Part shown: positions 1-12,304 of the stretch, piece after piece
Layout: each line of letters starts with the position of its first letter
Position numbering within the stretch: position 1 is the first letter of the stretch
NCBI GenBank assembly: GCA_028386065.3
Contig: JAKUCV010000262.1
Location: 117,203 to 181,202 of the forward strand
Direction of reading: 5' to 3'
Length of the DNA stretch: 64,000 nt
DNA from: Turnera subulata
Lineage: Eukaryota > Streptophyta > Magnoliopsida > Malpighiales > Passifloraceae
Translations under genes and position numbers: made by a program
Notes under the pieces: model-generated
Databases searched by the model: none
What the model was told of the DNA's origin: nothing
The model's input: only the letters and a program-made list of their open reading frames with translations

Positions 1-251
1 TTGCATGTGTCGCATACAGTGTCATGTGAGTCTAAAGTCTTCCGCTGTGCATAGTTTTTCTATTATTGGGCCATTGGGCCGGTTTTATTACTATTGATGT
101 TGGGCCATTGGGCCGTATTGTGGTTTATTATGATGGGCTGTCGAGCCCGAGTTTTTGTTATACACACTGTATGCTTGGGTTTATTTTGTTGGGTTGTCAC
201 AGTTCCGGCTCGGGTTTACTGTGTACGGTAAATTCGGGTCGGGGCGTTTCA
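1..251 (+). mobile_element. 3' end of a long LTR, cut by the window edge
   Basis: This stretch matches the last part of the LTR at 26883-29693. Shared text includes the ATTGGGCCATTGGGC-type motif, a tract ending in GTGTACGGTAAA, and the closing GGGGCGTTTCA. The LTR ends at 251 with TTTCA, the same terminus as at 29693. Copies of TGGGCC and a GGGCTGTCGAGCCC palindrome (135-148) fit the palindromic style of these LTRs. Whether it is a solo LTR or the end of a full element cannot be seen. Confidence 0.85.
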
Positions 252-1039
252 AAAATTGGGTTTAGAAATTTTTCCATTTGGCAAAACCCTAGATTGCATA
301 CACTATATATACCAACAGTGGTTTTAATGCATGCGGACGCGATGTTGCTATTATTCATTTTGATCATTCATTTTTCAGATAGTTGAACTTAGTTCTTTTA
401 ATTTATGAGAATTTTTAATTATGCCCTTAGTGGTAATAATTTGATCATATTATTTTATCTTTTTTTTACAACCATATTATATTATCTTTTAAGTTTATAA
501 TATTGATATTTTATCTATAATTAATGACATCATAAAAGAATCTACAGTTTAGAGTTACTTTATAAAAAATGATGATATAGTTTTTTTCTAGATAGTTGTT
601 GATCAAAATAGTATAGAAACTAGAAAGTATTTTATTACTTTACTAAATGTAGAAAATTAACTATCCAATTATGCTATTTTAAATGTATCTAAAAATAAAG
701 TTTCATTGTATAATCAATAATCATTCTTTTTTAATTTTTTTATAATTTTGAGAAATTATTATATTCATGGATTATAACTCGCTAAAAGGTTACTTAATAA
801 AAAATCATAGCAAAGCTGAAGAATTATTTGAAAGATTAGTTGAATTTAATTCATATTTTGATTGAAGTAAACATGGTTTATTGTATTATAAAAACAGAAT
901 TAAGTGAGATCTAGCTAAATTAAAACTTATAATTTTTCTTGCACGACATAATTGTGTAGATTTGAAATTGCTTTTTTACGGAGCATAAATTTTTAAATCA
1001 ATAGTAAGTATTATTTATCAATATCTAAAAGAACTTAAA
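252..1039. other. AT-rich flank, no gene recognised
   Basis: Strongly AT-rich DNA follows the LTR end. A TATA-like CTATATATACC lies at about 302-312, but no convincing open frame follows it. Nothing else is supported. Confidence 0.6.
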
Positions 1040-1450
1040 TTAGTTATACTTATGCAAAGTACAAACACTAGAAAAAGAAGTTAGAATCGCAGCATCCACA
1101 TCCAACTTATATTGATCTTGGTTCCAATAGGGAGTTCCCGATTCAGGCAAAGCTGCATGCTTACTTTGGTGTCTAAGCATCAGAGCTTGTTGTGCACCTT
1201 CCATCATTCTGGCCGTCAAGGACATGACCGCCTCTACAGAAGGATGAACCTCATGAAAAACCATTTTGATATATACTGCCCATGCTTTAATTGCCAACTT
1301 ACCTCTTTGGTCTTGGCTTAAGCGCATCGAAAATGGATGCAATGCAAGGAACCCCGGCAGATCGTACTCAATCTCTGTCCTTAAACAATCAGCCGGCAAA
1401 CATTCACCCCACAGCGTCTCAGTCAGTCCATTGGCATCCAACAATGGCAT
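1040..1450 (-). pseudogene. Fragment of a LINE-type RNase H region
   Basis: An open frame of 136 residues on the minus strand resembles the linker and start of the RNase H domain found at the end of many plant non-LTR retrotransposon polyproteins. Its best match to that pattern is the segment WNQDQYKLDVDAAIL near the C terminus, where such proteins usually read W-x-P-P-x-G-x-x-K-x-N-V-D-A-A. The catalytic remainder of RNase H is absent, so it is a non-functional remnant. The assignment rests on this single motif plus composition; an orphan gene fragment is possible. Confidence 0.4.
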
Positions 1451-2608
1451 GCATATCTTCTTTTTTCCAAAAAAATGGCTAGATTCTGCCTTCTCTTTTC
1501 TTCTTCCCTTCTATCTATATATATATATATAGCATCAAAAAAAAAATCTATATATATATATAAAAGTTTTGCGGTTCTGTTTGGCTTCTGGATTGTTGTG
1601 TGGGTGTGATTAGGAAGTTTGTGCTGCTTCTCTTTGGTTATTGGAATAGTTTTGTTAATATTAAATGCGTGTTTTGATCTTTGTTTATTATGTGATTATA
1701 TTATAGGCAAGACGTTAGGGTATGGCAATAATGCATGTATTTTGAGCTAGCAGAAAGGGAATACGGAGGAGAAGGTGAATCCCTCTGTCGTTTGTTTGCA
1801 CCAACGTGAGATTCAGCTGATCGGGTGTGTACCCTTTCCTTTTCATTTTCGCCAGTACGCAGTTAACAGCTTCCCTTTGCCTTTTCATTTCTTCCCCTTT
1901 TTTTGTAATTGATTGTTTTTTCGCGCTTTATTTTATGAGTCAAGCCAAATTAATTGCTAGACCAAAAGGGAATGATTAATATCTCTTTGGTGACAGTTTT
2001 TTTATGCTTTAGGCGATGCTGGGGAGTCTTGTCGTGTGAAATCAGTTTGTATATATGGCGAACTTCCAAGGGACCTCAAATCTGTTGTAGTAGGATATTC
2101 TGCTGCTAACCGTTCCCATTTCTATGTTTATTCATTCTATTTAGTTGCCTCTTTGGCTGCGTTTGTGAATCAAACAGTAGAACTCACTTCTGAAGCTCTT
2201 TCTCTGGTTTTGAAATCCTCTCCTCTATGATCAGATTATAATATATTTTGACAATTTTGTTTCTGGCTTTTGCTAATACAAATCATGACTGTGCTATTAT
2301 GCAGACTGGACAAAAATAATCCTAGTCTCAGTGTGTCCTCACTGGTTTTTTCCTCCAATATGCAATTATATGCTTCCCTATGTGTCTTTTGTCTTTGCAA
2401 TGCCTTAGCTTATCTGCAAGTAGTCATTTGTTCTGTGAGTCTGTGACATTCTTTCACGGATGCCTACTGCCTAATGTATTGTTGTTGCTATCTCCTCTTG
2501 ATAATTAAGGTCTTGTAGATATTTAGACTTTTTCCTTCTTATATTCAAATTTTTTTAGGACACTGAAATGCCCTCCTACTTCTCACTTTTAGAAGCTAGA
2601 TTCCCTCT
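1451..2608. other. Intergenic DNA with (TA)n and a LINE-like tail
   Basis: Two (TA)n runs (about 1514-1531 and 1549-1561) flank a short GCATCAAAAAAAAAA tail. That tail looks like those of the LINEs at 23146 and 46376, so a minimal LINE tail may have inserted in the dinucleotide run. The rest is moderately AT-rich. An open frame of 64 codons at 2036-2230 has no recognisable features and is not called. Confidence 0.45.
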
Positions 2609-2793
2609 TTTCAGGAGGGGTAATTCTATCCTACCAAGCCGGGTAATCTTACCCAGGATGATTTGGACCAATCAAAAAGCGTGCATTTAATTCATACTTT
2701 ACTTCTTACTAAGTAGTCCTTGAGGGCCTTTTAAATTACATAACTATTTGATACTCTTTAAAATTGTAAAACAACCTTCAACCTTTACTACAA

Positions 2794-3213
2794 CTAGTGC
2801 AACTCCCCGTGTTACACACGGATTTGAGCCGCGGTTGAATTAGGCCGTGTTATACACGGATTTTCTAAGCGCTTATATTATTTCGAAAAACTTTAGTCAT
2901 AACATATTATTTGGAGCATTTACGTCCATGGGCAATATAAACTTCCATATATATTTGTATATAACTTATTTTTATGTGATTGAGTTTTAAAAGTCGGAAA
3001 CTACAACAGAAACCCAAAAAAAGTATCCCATAGATCAACTATTTTATCATAAAAAACAACCAGAATAATTATTTACAAATTATATTAAATCAACAAATAA
3101 TATCATCGATTATATTTTATTTTTACTGTTTTATTATTTTCTCTCTTATTTATTGAATATTATGATTTTATTATAAAATTATACTAAAATAAAATAAATT
3201 TTTATATATATGA
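2794..3213 (-). mobile_element. Small non-autonomous Helitron (candidate)
   Basis: Read on the minus strand, the element would start A|TC followed by an AT-rich stretch (3213) and end in a short hairpin (CCGTGTGTAACACGG) followed about 9 bases later by CTAG|T (2794-2797). Insertion between A and T, a TC start and a CTRR end after a hairpin are the Helitron hallmarks. The 3' end is persuasive; the 5' end is a best guess. No Rep-helicase is present. Confidence 0.4.
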
Positions 3214-4770
3214 TATCGATGAGGGATAGAGTTAGTCACATATCATCTCTAAAACTAATATACGTGGGCTCATGAAACTAAAGTAACTTTATCTTAGGGC
3301 ACTTTCGATGCTTAAGTTACTAAGTATATGAAAGGATGCATAATACTTATGACTTGACCAGGCGCAAACCCTTAAATAATTGAGCTTAGGCTATCAAGGA
3401 GGACTTGATGGGATGATGAATTTCGTTTGAACTGAGTATCTAAGACTTAGTCAATGACTTATGCTTATCGGGCCGTTTGAATTGTTTGAACTGTGTATCT
3501 TGGACTAAATTAATTACTTACGTATTGTGGCTTGTCTTTGGAATTTCTTCCATCCATGCCCGAAATGCGGGATTTGGTCCAATTGTGTTATGACAAAATC
3601 GATATCAACATTATTATTATTAATCATTCTAAATTACATTTAACATTATAAGATTACATGATATAATTACCTTCTATTTTCTACTTAGCATCAATTTTTT
3701 TTAATTTTAGTAATCCTTTTTGCACCATGATAATGTTAAAAATTATGTATATTTGATCAATGTGAAACGAAGATCATAACAATATTAGAAAAAATTTCAT
3801 CCTAAGTTGCTGATATGAACATAAAAAATTATGATAATAAAAATAAATTTAATATTCTGATTTTTTAACAAGATTTTCAAAATATTGGCAAGATTAAATT
3901 AATATTTGGTGAGTATTGAAGCATTAATAACTTTAATCAATTGTTTTCATAAAATTCTAGGACTAATTTGACAAATTTTCACAAAATTACATCAATATAT
4001 CATGACTAGTAGTAATTTTGTGCTGATGTAATTTGAAGATTGAATGAAGACGGGTTAAATCATAATTTATATTCATTAATTTTCTATTTTCTTTAATTAT
4101 ATATCTTTTTTTGGTACATCTTTAATTATATATCTAAACTACAAATTTATTAATAGTGTTTGAATAAAAGAAAATTTATTTGACATGGGGATGATACTAA
4201 ATAACATTACCCATATTTCATAACCATCTAAATTGATTATCACGATTATTATGTAAATTATAAAATTTGATTAAAATTTAAATTTAATTTTTTATAATTT
4301 TAATTGACAACCTCTTTATCACTCTACCTTATTTTTTTATTTTTTTATTTTTTTCAGAGCCAACCAAAAACTCTTTTCTTCTTTTCTTGTTTTTTCCGTT
4401 CTTTTTCCAATATCCTCAGCTTTAGCAACCACCACGACTGCTCCTTGTCTCACCGTCTCATCATTCCTCTGACCTTTTATCACTCCCTTCAAAAGACAAA
4501 ATCCCCTCTTTTTACTCTATTATACACTTATATTAATTCGGGAACTCAGTCATCCTTCATAGAAAAATTAATTAAATCAATGAAACCAAAAAGAAAAAAT
4601 GGACCTACTTATGTCTTCACCAAGAATTGAATTTGGGATCGATAAAATGCGAGTCATGATTGGAGGGAAGAGAGCACAACCTGCAGAAAAAGAACGTGAT
4701 GAGTATGGTGGATCAAACATCAATAGAGGATGGGCACCACGGCGGGAGAAGGGAGAAGGCATAAGAGAAT
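3214..4770. other. AT-rich interior of the 2617-5653 element
   Basis: No gene is recognised. The open frame at 4304-4630 runs through low-complexity T-rich DNA and is not considered coding. Confidence 0.5.
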
Positions 4771-4771
4771 G

Positions 4772-4805
<34 letters not shown>

Positions 4806-4816
4806 AGGAGGAGGAG
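4771..4816 (+). repeat. (GGA)n microsatellite
   Basis: A run of GGA/GAG triplets with two AGA interruptions. It lies within an open frame (4599-4946) whose product is a run of arginines and lysines. The frame is an artefact of the triplet repeat and has no other coding signal. An AT-rich stretch to 5653 follows. Confidence 0.85.
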
Positions 4817-5661
4817 CAGCGCGGCAAGAAGGAAGGGAGAAGAGAAAGGAGGGGTAGCGGCGCGGCGATGGGAGAGGAATGGGTGCATGATGGTTGACCT
4901 TTTTTTATTTTACATAAGGATCCTTGATTTTTTTTCTTTTTTTTAATTTTTTTCTTTTTTAATTACGGTGATTTGCGATGATTTGTTTTGGTTTGACGTA
5001 ATCCATTGATATTAATGGGAGGGGAGAAGTATTTTCCATGTATGGTGCACATTTTCTTTCTTTTACAATTTTTTTCGGCTAGCATCAAAAGTAGATTTAT
5101 GAGGTAGAATTAAAAAAATAAAAACTACAAACAAATGAGTTTAACAAAAACATAGGCTACATGTCATTTCAAACTTTTTACGTAGACTTATTTTCTTTTT
5201 TTAAGAAAATAAGATTTCCCTTCTCTTTGAGAATAAAATTTTAAATTTTTTTGACAGAAAGAAAAAAGTTAAGACTTACCTTAATGATATGGTATTATAT
5301 ATAAATTACTTTAGATATATTTAAGATACCGTAATAATTTTTGAAAAGAAAAAGGTATCATTTTGATTGATAAGTTACACTCAATAAACCCATCCATATA
5401 GATAAGGTTCCGGAGAGTGGATGAGTGTTTAACAGTTTAAATAGGGATTTAATATTTTTCATGTTTGGGTATAGAAACGCAAAAAGAAAGAAATGATGCA
5501 CTTTCTTATAACTTAACTCTTTTTTAGTGTCAAATTGTAACTTAACTTTCAGTGGCCCACTGGCCCACACAACCATGTGTTACAAATCTGTTTGCCCACA
5601 TAAGTAGGGTAATGTTACCCTAGTTTTATATCGAGGGTATCATAGCAATGCCCTTTCAGGA

Positions 5662-6239
5662 TACTTAAGGCTTTTCATCATACCTTTCCTAGTTTACTTC
5701 TAATCTCCTGTGGACTTGACATATCTGTTAAATAGATGGCACTCAAGCATAGATATAAGTTACCGCAAACATGTTTAATTATTGCTATCATCAAAAGCAA
5801 AGAGCCCATGAAACCTTGATTATAACATTAGAAGTGCGTTCATTTTCCAGCATCTTTGCTGGGTAGGTGTAGAAGGAAGTGCCGCTTGTACAAGGTTAAG
5901 TTAGAAAACTATTTTTACAGTGGCTTAATCTGCCCTTCCTGTAGGCCCAGAAGTGCATTGTTTACGCCTACAACGCAATGGTATACTTCATTCATAACTA
6001 TTTTTCATGTTTCACCCTAACCTCCGCTTGCCAATATGTTTTAGATTTTGCCCTTTAATCAACATAGAACACCCCATGATTCTTAGTGTCAAAAAGAAAA
6101 CGACAACCATGATTCGTTAATATCACTTGAAACACACAGGGTTACCTAGAATCTATGTTATTATATATAGGTGTAGTAAGTATAAACGTCATAACGCTAA
6201 ACAAGTGAATCTGTAATCTAGCAGCAACTAGGAACAAAT
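5662..6239. other. Intergenic DNA, similar to 47430-47610
   Basis: About 5970-6100 contains text also found near 47465-47570: TTCACTATTTTTACTTGC against a diverged equivalent, then GCCAATATRTTTTA and ATCAACRTAGAACA. This is probably an old duplicate of DNA near the cystatin-like locus. No open frame is recognised. Confidence 0.4.
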
Positions 6240-6305
6240 ACACACTACAAATTTCCACCCCTTATAGCATTCAGGGGTTTCGATGCTATCCAAATGGTAT
6301 GGGCC

Positions 6306-7135
6306 AAACCTTTTCAAATTTCAAATTTTAGTGAGAGAGGCTCCTCCTTCTCTCTAGTTTTTCTCTTCTTCAAAATTCAAAATAGGGGTTGCCATGGATG
6401 GTTCTTTCATCATCCATGGTAAACCCCCCAACTTCTCTAGTTCATCTTCTTACTCTTTTAGTATTATTATAGGTCTAGTACCCTTATATGGGAATAAAAG
6501 TTATTCTCATTGTGAGAGTTGTTCTCCTTGTGAGAGTGTTTCTCCTTGTGAGAGTATTTTGTTCTTCCCATGGGCAAGGTCAAACTTTCCGGTAAGCAAG
6601 TCACGGATGGGAGAATCTTGTTCTCGTGTTGGTGATTTACTTCGAGTGGGAGGCGAGGCGAAGCATTATGGTGAAGTTTTAGTATACGGGTGGGAGTTCT
6701 CACGTTTCTTTCATCCCGTTGTTAATGTCTTCTTTGGGTGGTTTATCTCTGTAAGAGCCGTTAGTTTTGATTCAAGAGTGCCGTTGGGTTCGGCCTATGG
6801 GAACGACTTTTCTTTCCAAAAGTTGTTTAGATTGTGTATCCTGTCATCTACAGGACCCTTCTTCGTGAAGAACGCTTTCTTACTTCCCCGACAACCCGTG
6901 GCTTTTTGGGCCACACTCAAATCTTCTAAGACCCTGCAGATTAGCTCCACGGAAGACCGGTATCAGTATTTACTTCGGTTTGTTAGATTGTTTAGTCTCT
7001 CCTATATGTTCACTGTGTTATGTTTCTTTTTATTTGAGTATTTGTAATCTTCTTGGAGTCCTAGAGTTACCAACTCTAGCATCTATCCAAGTGTATTTTA
7101 TTTTATAATTAATGATATTTAACTTTCGACAAAAA
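6306..7135 (+). mobile_element. Poly(A) retroposon inserted in the CACTA element
   Basis: The insertion ends in an A run at 7131-7138 and is flanked by the direct repeat AAATGGTATGGGCC (6292-6305 and 7136-7149; the A residues are shared with the tail). A long target-site duplication with an A tail means target-primed reverse transcription. The 5' part is pyrimidine-rich (TCTCTCTAGTTTTTCTC), as in plant L1 leaders. At about 830 bp it is too short for an autonomous LINE. It is either an internally deleted LINE or a LINE-mobilised transcript. Confidence 0.75.
6394..7047 (+). CDS. 217-aa open frame in the retroposon, unknown
   Basis: This uninterrupted frame starts 88 bp inside the retroposon at an ATG in the context GCCATGGATGG and stops 89 bp before the A tail, so it fills almost the whole insertion. 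A near-perfect 18-bp repeat gives three tandem units of the form SHCES / SPCES / SPCES at about residues 38-54. The C terminus is rich in aromatic and hydrophobic residues. No LINE endonuclease, reverse transcriptase or gag motif is seen. It may be the coding part of a mobilised transcript or the fused ends of a LINE. Function is unknown, and expression cannot be judged from sequence. Confidence 0.3.
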   Translation: MDGSFIIHGKPPNFSSSSSYSFSIIIGLVPLYGNKSYSHCESCSPCESVSPCESILFFPWARSNFPVSKSRMGESCSRVGDLLRVGGEAKHYGEVLVYGWEFSRFFHPVVNVFFGWFISVRAVSFDSRVPLGSAYGNDFSFQKLFRLCILSSTGPFFVKNAFLLPRQPVAFWATLKSSKTLQISSTEDRYQYLLRFVRLFSLSYMFTVLCFFLFEYL

Positions 7136-8053
7136 AAATGGTATGGGCCCAATTGCATTTGCATAGCATCGGGAGCTTCCAAATGCTAGAAGGCACAATG
7201 CTAAGGAAACGTGCGATGCTATTTCAGTGCTAAATTCAGATGCTAAAGTCTCGATGCTATCCAAATTCTGAATTGATAGGACCCACACCCACCCCACATT
7301 CACAAATTACAGTGAAATATTAACAATAAATAAATTTGTTAGGACCCACAACCACACCACAATCTGGAAATTTTGGTTTTGATAGATTTGACGTCCGAGC
7401 GGGAGTATAAAAATTTCTTTTTAGCTAGGCGGGAACATGAAATGTACTTTTCGGCAATGGAATCCATCTTAACATTTCCGAAATATTAAGACAAATAATC
7501 ATTAACAAAAATTTATATAAATCAAAACATAGATTTTATTGATCCATAAAAAAATTACAGAATATACATGAAATTTACAGAGGTGGCCCAAGTACAGTCT
7601 GTATAGACATAAAATAAAATACTAAATTTTGAATCCTAAAATTCCAAATAATTAACATGGAGTTCTTGGAGCAATTCACAAACATCCAACCTACCAAATC
7701 ATCTGCCAAAAAAGGGAAAAAATCAAATAGTAAAAAATAAAAAATAAAAAATAAAAGAGGAACTCGGACAGCAAAAGAACTACTAACAAAAACTCATCTC
7801 TTCTCTTGGAGGAATCAAATTTATAATCCACCTACCAAACAACCAATCTGCAAGACAAAGACAAATCAATGCATCACCAAAAATATTGAACTAAAATAGA
7901 TAAATTATTGTTAACACAACAAAAAGAACAGAAACATACCAAATAAATCAGCCCGGCGCAAGAATCAGATTTATCCTCCACTGCAACAGATCTACAAACA
8001 CCAACCAGATCCAGATCCATCAACACATTACCAACAAAACCCAAAAGTCAACA

Positions 8054-8645
8054 TTAGAAAAGCAACCTCTTGCGGCCGGCCTCGGCTTCTCCGTCCGTCG
8101 CTTGAAGCTGCGCCTTGGTGGAACCAATCACAAGATAGGAACCAATGGATAGGTTTGTTAGGTTAGATCCTAATGATGTTGGGCGTGGAATAATTTTCAG
8201 GAAGATAGCTCTGCCAAATTTGCTACCCATCAATGTGTTATTGTTACTGACAAAAAACGTATAGCTTCTGTCCAACAACAACATCTTCCACTTTTTTTTC
8301 CTAATTTTGGAACTGATTGAAAGTATTTTAGCAAACCCTTGTATTTTAAGCACGATAGACACGAGGAATTGATAGAGCATGAGTAGATCTATGGGCTTGA
8401 CTGCTACCATGTTTGAGGAGAATGAAGGAAAGGGTTGCAAGGTTTATTCTATCAGAAAGTGGGTCTGTAAGGCTTGGTGTTGTGGGTGAGGAAGGAGAAC
8501 ACCCAAAAACGATTTGACTTTTGTTGGGTATTTGTGAATTTGTGATAAACTGATTTTTGTATGTTTGGCTTTGTGTAAAGAAGAAAAAGAAAGAGCAATA
8601 GTGCTGTATGTGTACCAGAATCAATCGTTGGGGAAGGGACGCCAC
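8054..8645 (-). other. Overlapping minus-strand open frames, possibly captured gene
   Basis: Two overlapping frames (8054-8440, 128 aa; 8346-8645, 99 aa) lie in a less AT-rich block inside the CACTA element. The first ends in a composition-balanced C terminus (ATDGEAEAGRKRLLF). Neither matches a family I recognise. The local rise in GC within an AT-rich transposon would fit a captured host fragment. Flanking DNA at 7150-8050 holds subterminal GATGCTA repeats and AT-rich sequence without genes. Confidence 0.2.
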
Positions 8646-8687
8646 CGTCTTTGTTCTTGGTGGCGTATAGGGCAGATAGGATGGCCC

Positions 8688-8826
8688 AAAGTTCTCATCT
8701 AATCTCTTCCTCCTTTTTTTTTCTATTTCGTATTATATAAATTTTTTTTGTAAAGTTTGACCGAAAGTTCTCATCTAATCAGTCTCTTCCCCCCCCCTTT
8801 TTTTTTTCTATTTCGTATTCGATGAT
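8688..8826 (+). repeat. 76-bp tandem duplication
   Basis: Two adjacent units start AAAGTTCTCATCTAATC at 8688 and 8764. Each continues through a TCTTCC, a T run and CTATTTCGTATT. They differ mainly in the length of the C and T runs, which fits slippage during replication. Confidence 0.7.
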
Positions 8827-9303
8827 TTGTTTGTTTTCTAGTAATTTTTTTTGTTTTTTCATAAAAATAAAAAAGAAAAAAATCAAACGGTTAATATTTT
8901 GCCACGTGTCAATCAAATATGTGTTCCGTTAAACCAACTAACATCTGCTTAAAAACCCTAACGGAGAAGAGTTAAAATGTGGAAGTGTAAAGATCAGGCG
9001 ATTAAATATCGATTTTTTTTTTAAGGGGTAAGTGAAGTTTGACCGAAAGATCAGGGGGTAAAATGTATTGAACCCCTTATCAAAATGATGCCGTTTCAAA
9101 AACAATATCCCCCCCTTTTTTTTTTATCAGAATATCCCCCCTTGCATTCCCGCACGTTTGGATTCTTCCTAAAATTGAAAACTGTATGTACACTCATATT
9201 GTTTATAAGGTATTCTATAGTAAGTAAGCATTTAGGGCACTATATACCTCGGATGGAAAAATTCATGTTAAATATACATTTTCAAGAAAGGAATACCTTT
9301 TAG

Positions 9304-12300
9304 CAAAAAAATAAAGAATAAACATGATAAGCTTGATTGTTTAAGATTAAACAAAAAGAAAGTATAAAAAAAAGATTAAACAAAGAACAAAAGATAGGGA
9401 ATTGAAAAATAGAAAATTAATAAAAATATTAAGCGAAACAAGTCGCTTACCAATTGAACCAACCTCAATTGGTAGAAAACAATTATTAGTTACATGGGAA
9501 TGGAGAATAAATTTTAACCTAAATAAGTAAAAGGTTTGTGTTTTGTCATATCTCTACTATTACAAAAACAAAGTAAGAGGGTTCAAAAATCAACAAAGTT
9601 TTATAATTTGATATCGCTTCATAACATATTTAAATATTACTTGAGACAAATAAGAAAAGCATAAGTAGTATGTTAAAATTATAATATCCATGATAAAAAA
9701 TATATATATAAGAAAAGTGATAAAAAAATAAAATATATAAGAAAAGTAATTAAGTTTTTTTAATTATACTCTAAATACATCCTCCAATGCCCCAATCAGG
9801 GGCATCTTGGCACAAAGTCAAGACTAATATCACTACCTTACATGAGCATTAGCAAAAGAGTAATTAAGTTGGGGAAGATAAAAAAAAGTAAAATATTGTA
9901 TATACTTATATTAATAATAACACAGCTTGAGCTAGAATTTTTATATATAATTTAGACTTAAAAATGTAATAAGCAAGACTAAAATTACTTTATTAGTTAA
10001 GTATATATTTATTATTGTAAAATATAATAAAATAAATATAATTTACTGATATTAATACAATTAGAAAGTATAATATTAGCTATTATGTTAAAAGCTAACA
10101 ACCTTATTTAATTTTTAAAATTGTGAGTTATTCCAAGCAAGAAAATTTGTAATTAAGAAATTATCATTTAAATATGTAGAATAAAATTCCTTGTAATTTA
10201 ATAAAGTATAGATGGCCCAAATAATTCTGTTAATAAAGCTTGCTAGAACATCAAAGTTTATAGTATGGATTATAAAACTAAATATTTGATTGCATCATCA
10301 TATTAACAAATGTATTTCAAAATAATTTATATGATGAATTGGATATATGAAAAAAATAATATACTAAATAACTAGAATATGAGATCATGTCTTAAAATAG
10401 TAATTTAATTTTTAAAAAATTAGAAAAAGTAATAAAAATACAGAAAAAGACTAATATAAATCATGAATAGAAGATATTACTTTGTATTAGTTTTAAACCT
10501 ATTACTAAATTCTCAAATTTTCAAACCATTATATGATAACTAGTTCTTATAGTATATTTATCTCAATAAATTACATTTTTAGAATATTGCCATTTTGGCT
10601 TAAAATATACGTTTGATAGCTAAGAAACATCAAAACATTATAGTCTAAATATTCTAGCTAACATTATTGGCCGCAAAACAATTGCTAGCTGATAGTGCAA
10701 GGTCAATTGTCCTACGTGAGTTTATGATGTAATTGTGTTTAAGCATTCAATACAAAAAAAAAACATTGAAGCCGACATAATTTGTTGCTAAACAAAGATA
10801 GTCACATTCAAATAAATTATCATCCTCATAATGATGACTAGTTATCGTAGGTTAATATAAAAAATATTCAACCTGTAAAAAATGTAATTAATCCTCCTCA
10901 ATTTTATAGTTATTAATTAATATTATTTTATGGACACTTGTTAATGAGAATTTCAGCTTGGTAGATACTATCATTCCTCAATTTCATTAAATTTATTTGA
11001 TGAATATTTTTTTTTCCATGTCAAATATTAAATTTTTGCAACAATTTTTCTGTACCAAATTATTAATTAGAAATATTTCTTGTTTTTCAAAATATATATT
11101 TAGTATTGTAATAATTATTTTATTAATATACATCGACTATATTTTTATAATCATGTTTCAATAGATACTGTAAAGGGACTTGAAAAAGATTTCAAGTTTT
11201 ACTATAATATTAAGCTTAATTTTTTAATTCATATTTTGATGAGCATTTTAATTAATTAGTTAATGTAGGGCTTGCTTTCATTTTTATTCTTTAGTTAATA
11301 CAAGGGGAATTATATAACAAATATGACTAAAATAAGTTATATGACAAATTAGAAACATATAAAGAAAATATGCTTATTAATTACTATAAAATCGTCAAGC
11401 AAGCTAAATTTTTATTTTAATGATGAATAAAAGCCTAATGTTTATATGTCATTATAAGAATAGAGTTCACTAGTCAACAAACCTTTGTAGTTAAATATTG
11501 TAAGTTTCTCAATAGTGAAAAAAACATGTAAACTGTACAAGTTAACAATAATATAAAATTAGATATTTAAACAAACTAAAACTGCGGGCTTTGGTGTACA
11601 TAATGAAGACCATGCTATTTAAAAAATTACCATAAAAACAAATGAATTATCTAAATTTTTATTTATCTTTCAATTTTATTTTATTTTTATGAAATATCAA
11701 ACAAATGGTTTGGTCTAACAAAAATAGTATAATGAAATTCATAAATTTGTAATTGAGTTCCCTATCCAAATACAAATAATACCTTAGGTACAGTAAACAA
11801 TAAATTAGAAAATTTTCATTACATTAACTATGTAAATCTTATAAAAAAGTAGTATCAAAAAAAATTATTAAATATTACTAAAAATTATAATATTCATATT
11901 AAATAAAATAAAATAGTGAGTAATCTAAATAATTAAATATGACAACTTTTTTCTCTGAGCTAATCAACGAATCTTCTCTTATTATTCTGGGTGAAGAAAA
12001 AAAGTTTGTGATGTACAAATTAACAATATTATAGAATTAAATTATTAAATATAGACAAATAGTTGACTCCAATGCAGTTAAAGAAAGTCTCACTATTTTA
12101 ATAAATAATTGTGGGAATAAAAATAATAATCTACTGTCCACGTTTATGCAAATTTTCATTTTCATCTATTCTTATAAAATACTAAAACAAGGAACGAACT
12201 TTGGAGAAAGGGTACGATATAATTCAAAAAAAAATTAAGCAATTTTCCTTATCCAAATGCAAGGAGATTCTTTTTAGTTGATTATTAAGTATAACTTTAA

Positions 12301-12304
12301 TAGA
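9304..12304. other. AT-rich interior of the CACTA element
   Basis: About 3 kb of very AT-rich DNA with no open frame of interest, no recognisable transposase remnant and no clear repeats. The right subterminal zone starts near 12490. Confidence 0.6.

Larger units (their letters stand above)
2617..5653. mobile_element. Candidate 3.0-kb TIR DNA transposon, no transposase
   Basis: The segment is bounded by an 8-bp direct repeat, TTTCAGGA, at 2609-2616 and 5654-5661. The ends are imperfect inverted repeats: the left begins GGGGTAATTCTATCC, and the right, read on the minus strand, begins GGGCATTGCTATGATACCC. Both ends then carry an internal palindrome of the form GGGTAA-N-TTACCC (about 2640-2655 and 5588-5602). 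An 8-bp duplication fits hAT-like elements, though the termini are not typical of hAT. No transposase is visible. Contents are AT-rich DNA, a candidate Helitron and a GGA microsatellite. Confidence 0.45.

Noticed and set aside
2036..2230. 64-codon plus-strand frame in mildly GC-richer DNA
   Set aside because: No domain, no splice-consistent neighbours and no promoter; chance frame.
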